Assembly (NCBI GenBank): GCA_041657845.1
Contig: JBBABD010000006.1
Coordinates: forward strand, 1-45,068
Direction of reading: 5' to 3'
Length of the DNA: 45,068 nucleotides
DNA from: Parcubacteria group bacterium
GTDB lineage: Bacteria > Patescibacteriota > Minisyncoccia > Moranbacterales > JAKLHP01
Shown piece by piece: positions 39,475 to 45,068 of this stretch (position 1 is the first letter of the stretch; each line of letters opens with the position of its first letter). The notes under the pieces were generated by a model. The model worked only from the letters and a program-made list of their open reading frames with translations. It was not told the DNA's origin and did no database searches. The position numbers were made by a program, and so were the translations under genes.

Positions 39475-40041
39475 CTACATTTTCCGCATTTCTCTTTTTA
39501 TTTCCCGCCAGTCAGGGAAAGTTTTGGCTACCAAATTCCAAAATCTTCTCGAATGATTAAATTCTTTGAGGTGGCAAAGCTCGTGGACGATAATATAGTC
39601 TGCCAATTTTTCCGGGAGAAAAATTAGTTTGTAATTGAAGTTAAGATTTCCGCTCTTGGAACAGCTTCCCCATCTCGTTTTTTGATTCCTGATACTTATT
39701 CTACCGTAACTGAAATCATAGAATGCATTAAAATTTTCCAGTTTTTCTTTGACTAAATTAAAGGCTACTTCTTTATTTTGTTTATACTCTATTTTACTGC
39801 GCTGATGTAATAATTTGTTTTTTCCAATTCCTGATTCTTGAAAAGCTTCAATTTTTTCAATAATCCACCTGGCTTTTTCAAAAATAAACTTTTCTATGGA
39901 AGAATTACTAATCCATTGCGGAGCCGAAACAACGCAATTCCCGTCGCAATGGATAGTTATCTTCATATTTTTCGACCGCCGGCTTTTTCGAAGATTATAG
40001 GATACCTTCCGATCATTTATTATGATTTCTTTGTTCATCAT
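39475..40041 (-). CDS. YgjP-type metallopeptidase (DUF45)
   Basis: A 188-residue protein with HELCHLKEFNHSRRFW (near 150), the zinc-binding HExxH-type motif (HELCH) with the downstream NHS...FW of the YgjP/DUF45 family, plus an upstream QKTRWGSCS block. The family is related to SprT and M48 proteases; its substrate is not established. Its start codon overlaps the stop of the PBP gene by 4 nt, so the two are translationally coupled. Confidence 0.9.
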   Translation of the reverse strand: MMNKEIIINDRKVSYNLRKSRRSKNMKITIHCDGNCVVSAPQWISNSSIEKFIFEKARWIIEKIEAFQESGIGKNKLLHQRSKIEYKQNKEVAFNLVKEKLENFNAFYDFSYGRISIRNQKTRWGSCSKSGNLNFNYKLIFLPEKLADYIIVHELCHLKEFNHSRRFWNLVAKTFPDWREIKREMRKM

Positions 40042-42218
40042 TTTTTCTTATCGCTGCTGTTATCGCCTCCTTGTCCGATCCCCGCATCCCATCGAGCCGC
40101 CATAGGATCATTATAATTCGGCTCTGTCGGTCCCAGCGGATCGTCCTTGTCGATATAATAAAGAATATCATGCTCTATTTTACATTTATCATCTTTTTTC
40201 TTTTTCTTTTTGCTGCTGCTATTATCTGCATTATTATCCAAACTGCAACCGGCATTTCCCGTTATAAACATCTTGTCCGAAGACATTTTGATATAATCGA
40301 GAAATTTTTCATCCTGCTCGCCCATCGAATCTTTAGCGTAGGCGGGTTTATTCGCAAAATAATAATCCATAAATTTTCTCCACATCGGCGCCGCCACATA
40401 AATTCCATCTGCTCCTTCTTTCATCGGGCTATAATCATTATTCCCCGCCCAAACACCAACTGCAATTGAAGGAGTGTACCCCACGGTCCATGCGTCCCGA
40501 AAATCCTGAGTAGTTCCGGTTTTTGCAGCCACAGTTTTTCCGGGAATATTGAGCGGATTATTAGTTCCAAAAACATAAGAACGAGAATTATTGTCTGACA
40601 TAATAGACGCCACCTTTCTTGCCACTTGAGGATCCATCACGAGCTTCTCCTGAAGATCCATATTTTTTTCATTCCCATTGCTTTCGACAATTTTAGTTAT
40701 AGAACGTACTGGATTTCTTTTTCCGTCATTGGCAAAAACCGAAAAAGCAGAAGTCTCTTCCGTAAGTTCCATTTCCCCTCCGCCCAAAGCTAAAGACAAA
40801 CCATAAGTATTGGTTCTGGTTAAGGTTGTAATCCCAAGACGCTTGGCCAGTTCAATAGTATCGCTTATTCCTGCCAAATATAATGTCTTTACTGCCGGAA
40901 TATTCAGCGATCCGGCTAAAGCTTTTCTCATCGGAACCAATCCATTAAAATTTCCACTGTAATTATTCGGAATGTAATCTTTTCCCGAACCATCCGGACC
41001 AAAATTAGTCGGCGCATCAAAAAGCATCGTCTCCGGCTGAAATCCTTTCTCAAAAGCTTTAGCATACACTATCGGCTTAAAAGAAGAACCCGGTTGCCTT
41101 TTGGCTGTAGCTACGTTAAATTTCCCGTCAATTTGAGCATCATAATAATCACGACTGCCAACCATCGCCAAAATATCTCCCGTTTTTGGATCAACTGCCA
41201 CCATTGCTCCATTGGAAAAATTATATTTAATTCCATTCGCAAGTACATAGTTTTTGACTATTGACTCGGCATTTTTCTGCATATCCCAGTTAAGCGTGGT
41301 ATAAATCTTGAGCCCTCCTTGCTCGATCATATTCTGATCATAATTTTTTTCCAATTGTTCTTTGACATACATCACAAAATGCGGCGCATCGATTGTTTCC
41401 TTTAGCGGTTGGACTCTTGCCAGAGTATCGATTTGCATCGCATCTTCTACTGCTTTTTTCTGCTCTGCGGTGGCAACTTGGTCTTTCAATTTCCCCAATA
41501 TAAATTTCTGTCTGGCTTCCAAAAGATCAGTATGGCTTCCATAGGGAGAATAAGTCGTGGTGGCTTTGGGAAGCGCGGCCAGCATCGCCGCCTCATCGAT
41601 GGTTAAATCCTTGGATTTTTTCCCAAAAAATGTTTGAGAGGCCGATTCTATTCCATAAGTATTGGATCCATAGGGTATTTCATTCAAATAAAAATCCATA
41701 ATTTCATCCTTTGAATATCTCATTTCTATTTTAAAGGCCAAAGCGACTTCTTTCATCTTTCTTTCCCAACTTTTTTCTCGAGTGAGAAAAGCATTTCGCG
41801 CCAGTTGTTGAGTAATAGTTGAAGCTCCCTGGGACAATCCGCTATTTTGGACATTGGCTTTTATCGATCTTAAAATTGAAACCAGATCAACCCCATGATG
41901 CGAATAAAAATTATTGTCTTCCACCACAATTGTCGCCAGTCTCATCACATCCGGAATCTCGTCGTGCGAAATAACTTTTCGGTTTTCTTCGCCATGCATC
42001 TCGTAAAGAACATGCTCCCCCGTTCGATCGTAAATCGTGCTGGTCTGAGCAACTTTTCTATGCATCAATTCTGCTTGAGGAGTATTGAAGAAAAAATACA
42101 CGACGAAGCTGGAACCTACTGTAAAAATAAGCGAAAGAAAACAAAAAAATATCCAGAGAACTCCTTTTACCCAGGGTTTTATTTTTTTCTTCTTTTTTAA
42201 AAACGGCAGAATTACCAT
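40038..42218 (-). CDS. Class A penicillin-binding protein (peptidoglycan glycosyltransferase/transpeptidase)
   Basis: A 726-residue bifunctional cell-wall enzyme. A cytoplasmic basic start and one transmembrane segment (about 17-42) are followed by a GT51 domain with VEDNNFYSHHG (catalytic Glu) and QGASTITQQLARN, and then a transpeptidase domain with the serine motif SSFKP, SLN and KTGTT. The C-terminus is a low-complexity tail with a poly-Ser/poly-Lys stretch. It polymerises and cross-links peptidoglycan outside the membrane, as PBP1A does. Confidence 0.96.
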   Translation of the reverse strand: MVILPFLKKKKKIKPWVKGVLWIFFCFLSLIFTVGSSFVVYFFFNTPQAELMHRKVAQTSTIYDRTGEHVLYEMHGEENRKVISHDEIPDVMRLATIVVEDNNFYSHHGVDLVSILRSIKANVQNSGLSQGASTITQQLARNAFLTREKSWERKMKEVALAFKIEMRYSKDEIMDFYLNEIPYGSNTYGIESASQTFFGKKSKDLTIDEAAMLAALPKATTTYSPYGSHTDLLEARQKFILGKLKDQVATAEQKKAVEDAMQIDTLARVQPLKETIDAPHFVMYVKEQLEKNYDQNMIEQGGLKIYTTLNWDMQKNAESIVKNYVLANGIKYNFSNGAMVAVDPKTGDILAMVGSRDYYDAQIDGKFNVATAKRQPGSSFKPIVYAKAFEKGFQPETMLFDAPTNFGPDGSGKDYIPNNYSGNFNGLVPMRKALAGSLNIPAVKTLYLAGISDTIELAKRLGITTLTRTNTYGLSLALGGGEMELTEETSAFSVFANDGKRNPVRSITKIVESNGNEKNMDLQEKLVMDPQVARKVASIMSDNNSRSYVFGTNNPLNIPGKTVAAKTGTTQDFRDAWTVGYTPSIAVGVWAGNNDYSPMKEGADGIYVAAPMWRKFMDYYFANKPAYAKDSMGEQDEKFLDYIKMSSDKMFITGNAGCSLDNNADNSSSKKKKKKDDKCKIEHDILYYIDKDDPLGPTEPNYNDPMAARWDAGIGQGGDNSSDKKK

Positions 42219-42221
42219 AAG

Positions 42222-42413
42222 CTATTTATTTTTTCCTTTTAAATAAATTACATTATAGACAAGCGAAACTATAAAAATAACCATAAAAACAAACGTTAGA
42301 ACAAAAAACACCCCTTCTTCTTTGTGAATAAGAGCTGAGACCACATTATGCATAACAACTGAGACTGTTCCCAGCCCCAGAAAAATATACGCGTTTTTAG
42401 CATATTTCTTCAC
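42222..42413 (-). CDS. Small two-pass membrane protein, unknown
   Basis: A 63-residue protein from a GTG start at 42413, with hydrophobic segments at about residues 7-24 and 37-55. The open frame reaches a TTG at 42431, but the TATAAT at 42420-42425 lies in that stretch, so a start at or very near the GTG is more likely, perhaps on a leaderless message. No family recognised. Confidence 0.6.
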   Translation of the reverse strand: MKKYAKNAYIFLGLGTVSVVMHNVVSALIHKEEGVFFVLTFVFMVIFIVSLVYNVIYLKGKNK

Positions 42414-42419
42414 CCTGAC

Positions 42420-42425
42420 ATTATA
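42420..42425 (-). promoter_or_regulatory. Extended -10 element before the small membrane gene
   Basis: TG-T-TATAAT on the minus strand; a start 7 nt downstream would fall on the GTG at 42413, giving a leaderless message. Confidence 0.5.
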
Positions 42426-42428
42426 ACA

Positions 42429-42460
42429 CAAAAGAGCTTAAAATATTTCAAGCCCTTTTG
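42429..42460. terminator. Hairpin between fba and the small membrane gene
   Basis: CAAAAGAGCTT pairs with AAGCCCTTTTG with one A-C mismatch and a 10-nt AT loop. It lies just before the promoter of the next gene; no strong T-run follows in the direction of fba transcription. Confidence 0.5.
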
Positions 42461-42500
42461 AGACGGAGCACCACAAATGCGCTTACAGTTTCGTGCAAAA

Positions 42501-43364
42501 TTACGCTTTGCTGTCGCTTCCGAACATTTTTATTTTCTCCTTTACCACGTTCGTCACGGAATTCCGCGCATCTCCTAAAAATTTCCGAGCATCTAAATTT
42601 ATCGGCCCTTGCTTCATTACATTGCTTGCAAGGCTATTCACAAAAGACAAACGAATAGCAGTATCAACATTAAAACAGGAGATTCCTTTCTGGATAGCCT
42701 CGACAACCTTTCCATTTTCCCAATCTGATGCTCCATGCAAAATCAAAGGGATATTTATGGCTTTTCTTATCATATCGAGCCTGTCATAATCTGGTTTCTT
42801 TTTTTCTTTGAAAAATCCATGCGCATTTCCTATTCCCACCGCCAAAGCATCCACGCCAGTTTTTTTGATAAAATCTTCAGCTTGTCCGGGATCAGTCATA
42901 TATTTTACCCATTCTTCATCAACTATCTCAATCTCGCCTAAATATGGAACACATCCGAGTTCAGCCTGGACAGCCACTCCTTTTTCGTGGCAAAAATCGA
43001 CGATTTCTTTCGTGCTCATTAAATTATCCTCATATTTTTTTCGAGAACCGTCATACATAACAGAAGTAAATCCGATATTAATAGCTCTTTTAATCGCTTC
43101 AAAACTATGGCCATGATCAAGGTGTATCCCTATCGGAATCTCTGCTGCATAGAATTCGGAGATATTTTTAACCAGATTAAAAATTGCTCTTCCTCCGGCA
43201 TATTCCATTGTTTTTTCGGTTATTTGAATAATTATGGGAGAACGCATTTCCTTCGCAGCTTGGACAATGGCGTGCGTTACTTCCAGATTGAGAGTATTAA
43301 AAGCACCGACAGCGTATCCGCCATCTTTAGCTTTTGTTAAGATTTCTTTGACACTTGTAATCAT
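42501..43364 (-). CDS. fba: Class II fructose-bisphosphate aldolase
   Basis: A 287-residue zinc-dependent aldolase that splits fructose 1,6-bisphosphate into two triose phosphates, or the tagatose equivalent. GIHLDHGH near 80 carries the catalytic Asp and a metal His, ELGCVPYLGEIE carries the Glu, and NAHGFF and LILHGASD carry the other ligands. Transcribed after tpiA on the same strand, so the two genes form a triose-phosphate pair. Confidence 0.95.
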   Translation of the reverse strand: MITSVKEILTKAKDGGYAVGAFNTLNLEVTHAIVQAAKEMRSPIIIQITEKTMEYAGGRAIFNLVKNISEFYAAEIPIGIHLDHGHSFEAIKRAINIGFTSVMYDGSRKKYEDNLMSTKEIVDFCHEKGVAVQAELGCVPYLGEIEIVDEEWVKYMTDPGQAEDFIKKTGVDALAVGIGNAHGFFKEKKKPDYDRLDMIRKAINIPLILHGASDWENGKVVEAIQKGISCFNVDTAIRLSFVNSLASNVMKQGPINLDARKFLGDARNSVTNVVKEKIKMFGSDSKA

Positions 43365-43380
43365 ATCGGATTTAATTTTT

Positions 43381-43500
43381 AATTCTTAATTTTCAATTTT
43401 CAAACAATTTTCAATTTAACAATTTATTAAAAAATTTAGAAATTTAGTCATTAAATAATTGGAGATTGTTTAGAAATTAGAAATTGAAAATTAGAAATTA
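43381..43500. repeat. AT-rich AATTTTCAA/GAAATTAGAAATT repeat before fba
   Basis: The gap between tpiA and fba is composed of TTTCAATTTTC, AAATTTAGAAATT and AGAAATTGAAAATTAGAAATTA motifs. The last bases supply the tpiA stop codon and probably its final residues (NNF). Confidence 0.55.
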
Positions 43501-44255
43501 TTCAATATCTCGGCTATTTTCAAAAATTCGTGCGGGTTTAAACTTTCTCTCCCAACCAAAACTCCGTCCATGCCAGGATCGATGCAGACTTGTTTTAATA
43601 TTTTTTCTTTGACTGAACCGCCGTACAAAATCTTTGCCTTCTCGGAATGTTTTATCCCATATTTTTCGGCTAATATTTTTCTGATCATAATTTTTACTTC
43701 CATTATTCCATTGCTTGTCGGCGTTGAATCAGTTCCGACTGCCCAAACCGGCTCATAAGCAAAAATTATTCTTTCAAGCCCCGAAGGATTTACCCCCTCA
43801 AGACCTTCCAAAACCTGACTGGAAATTATCCGGCTAGTTCGTCCCGCCCCTCTTTCTTCCAATGTTTCTCCAAAACAAAATATTGCCGTCATTCTTTCCT
43901 TCACTAGGGATCTTATTTTCAAATTTATCATCTTATTATTTTCTCCAAAATATTTTCTTCTTTCGCTGTGTCCGACAATCGCATACTCCGCTCCAATGTT
44001 TTTAACCATAATCGAAGAAATTTCTCCTGTGTATGATCCGCACCTTTCACAAAAAATATTTTGAACGCCAATTGCGACTTTTTTGCTTTTTATTTCCCGC
44101 ATAAATTCTTTTAGAAAAACGGATGGCGGACAGACAACTATTCCGGTATTCTTAAAATTTTTGCCTTTTATTTCATTTTTAAACGCCTTAAAATACCTCT
44201 CAAGTTCAGCTTGAGATATTAAGTTCATCTTTAAATTTCCAATTACATATTTCAT
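43491..44255 (-). CDS. tpiA: Triosephosphate isomerase
   Basis: A 254-residue TIM-barrel enzyme interconverting glyceraldehyde 3-phosphate and dihydroxyacetone phosphate. GNLKMN (catalytic Lys; the usual Trp is Leu), VGHSERR (catalytic His), AYEPVWAVGT (catalytic Glu) and YGGSV (phosphate binding) are all present. The C-terminal codons come from an AT-rich repeat. Confidence 0.97.
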   Translation of the reverse strand: MKYVIGNLKMNLISQAELERYFKAFKNEIKGKNFKNTGIVVCPPSVFLKEFMREIKSKKVAIGVQNIFCERCGSYTGEISSIMVKNIGAEYAIVGHSERRKYFGENNKMINLKIRSLVKERMTAIFCFGETLEERGAGRTSRIISSQVLEGLEGVNPSGLERIIFAYEPVWAVGTDSTPTSNGIMEVKIMIRKILAEKYGIKHSEKAKILYGGSVKEKILKQVCIDPGMDGVLVGRESLNPHEFLKIAEILNNF

Positions 44256-44273
44256 AAATAAACTCTTAACTTT

Positions 44274-44897
44274 TCACTTTGAACTTTTGACTATTTCAAT
44301 ATGCCTTTTCACAAACCAAATCACTCCAATAAGAATTACTACTCCGATCACTATGTCAAATTTATGGAAATAAACACCAAGAGTATTCCAATTGTCTCCC
44401 AGTTTTTTCCCAACAAAAGCCAGTAAATAGCAAAATGGCAAAGATCCAAGAAACGTATAGGCAACAAATTTTCCAAAATTCATCTTGGCAATTCCAGCCG
44501 GAAGAGAAATGAACGTTCTGACTACCGGAAGCAAGCGAGAAATGAAAACAGCTGTATTGCCATACTTATTGAAAAATCTGTCGGCAATATCCAAATCATG
44601 ATTGGTAACCAAAATATACTTTCCGTATTTTTCCGCCATCGGACGCCCTCCATAATACCCCACCCAATAAGCCAAAGCCGAACCCAAAACACATCCAATC
44701 GCTCCAGCCAAAGAAACTCCCAATAAACTGAACTTTCCGGTTGAAACTAGATATCCGGAAAAAGGCATAATTATTTCTGAAGGAAGAGGAACACAAGCGC
44801 TTTCAATTGCCATCATCAATGCTACTCCGGAGTACCCCAAAAGATTAATACCCCAAATTATAAAACCGGCTAAAACTTCAATAATACTTGAAACCAT
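44274..44897 (-). CDS. DedA family membrane protein
   Basis: A 207-residue multi-pass membrane protein. PLPSEIIMPFSGYLV near 37-51 and FISRLLPVVRTFISLPAGIAKM near 118 are the DedA/VTT-domain signatures, with conserved arginines. The family includes undecaprenyl-phosphate and phospholipid flippases; the substrate here is not known. It starts 18 nt before tpiA and may be co-transcribed with it. Confidence 0.92.
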   Translation of the reverse strand: MVSSIIEVLAGFIIWGINLLGYSGVALMMAIESACVPLPSEIIMPFSGYLVSTGKFSLLGVSLAGAIGCVLGSALAYWVGYYGGRPMAEKYGKYILVTNHDLDIADRFFNKYGNTAVFISRLLPVVRTFISLPAGIAKMNFGKFVAYTFLGSLPFCYLLAFVGKKLGDNWNTLGVYFHKFDIVIGVVILIGVIWFVKRHIEIVKSSK

Positions 44898-44956
44898 AAA
44901 TTCATATCATCTCGAGCAATCCCGCTTAACGGGAGAATCGATAAATCTAATTCTTA

Positions 44957-45049
44957 TTATAATTGCTTTCTTAAATATTCTGCTGCTGCCTCCGGCTGGA
45001 TAGTGGAAATTTCAATTCCAGTTTGAAGCTCGAATCCCGCCCAAGTCGC
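44957..45049 (-). CDS. 3' end of a cut gene, product unknown
   Basis: On the minus strand 30 codons end in TAA at 44957-44959, with the tail FELQTGIEISTIQPEAAAEY then LRKQL. The sequence before it is cut by adapter. The composition is that of a soluble protein; I cannot name the family. Confidence 0.6.
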   Translation of the reverse strand, partial: ATWAGFELQTGIEISTIQPEAAAEYLRKQL

Positions 45050-45051
45050 CG

Positions 45052-45068
45052 AGATCGGAAGAGCGTCG
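45052..45068 (+). other. Illumina sequencing adapter at the contig end
   Basis: The last 17 bases, AGATCGGAAGAGCGTCG, are identical to the start of the TruSeq-type read adapter. They are an untrimmed artefact and should be removed. Confidence 0.95.

Noticed and set aside
42414..42431. TTG start for the small membrane protein
   Set aside because: The extra six codons overlap the TATAAT promoter element; the GTG at 42413 is more plausible.

Overview
The window looks like one contig of an uncultivated, AT-rich bacterium with a reduced genome, most probably from the Candidate Phyla Radiation (Patescibacteria, Parcubacteria-like). The support is: an S10/spc ribosomal protein cluster with no rpmD (uL30) between rpsE and rplO; zinc-type S14; many small conserved membrane proteins of unknown function; RNase J; SecY, SecG, adenylate kinase and Map; and no visible anabolic pathway beyond sugar-nucleotide and lower-glycolysis genes. 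TGA acts as a stop throughout. The rank below CPR cannot be decided from sequence reading alone. The last 17 bases are Illumina adapter, so the right end is an assembly edge and not biology.

Layout. 1-9.9 kb is mostly on the + strand: the end of a cut gene, tRNA-Ser, a degenerate family II pyrophosphatase homologue, a NUDIX-kinase fusion, a membrane protein, recG (whose start must be moved to clear a tRNA-Arg on the other strand), a phosphomannomutase/phosphoglucomutase, a small membrane protein, trpS (minus) and a secreted protein with PsbP-like repeats. From 9.9 kb onward nearly everything is on the minus strand: RNase J, tRNA-Leu, manC, a cupin-type glucose-6-phosphate isomerase, an oligopeptide-binding protein, secG and ruvX. 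A divergent secreted LysM protein is the exception. Then, in transcription order from right to left, comes the translation block: rpsL-rpsG-fusA-tuf-rpsJ-rplC-D-W-B-rpsS-rplV-rpsC-rplP-rpmC-rpsQ-rplN-X-E-rpsN-rpsH-rplF-R-rpsE-rplO-secY-adk-map. To the right of rpsL lie a site-2 protease, rpmB (+ strand), an ECF-type membrane protein, an [FeFe] hydrogenase with its NuoF-like subunit, a YgjP-type metallopeptidase, a class A penicillin-binding protein, fructose-bisphosphate aldolase, triosephosphate isomerase and a DedA protein.

How it fits together. The genes suit a fermentative cell: aldolase, triosephosphate isomerase and the cupin isomerase belong to glycolysis. The hydrogenase and NuoF pair would dispose of reducing equivalents as H2. 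ManC and the phosphomannomutase would make GDP-mannose for surface polymers, and the PBP builds peptidoglycan.

The most unusual feature is the non-coding DNA. About eight copies of a roughly 100-nt repeat occupy alternate junctions inside the ribosomal protein operon, always in the same orientation and directly before a start codon; one copy supplies the last codons of rplD. Two copies of a 113-nt double-hairpin element (with a compensatory base-pair change) sit in other operon junctions. A palindromic repeat appears to have been absorbed in frame into recG. A 27-bp inverted repeat and a possible small RNA flank the ECF-type gene. No stretch longer than 300 bases lacks a gene.
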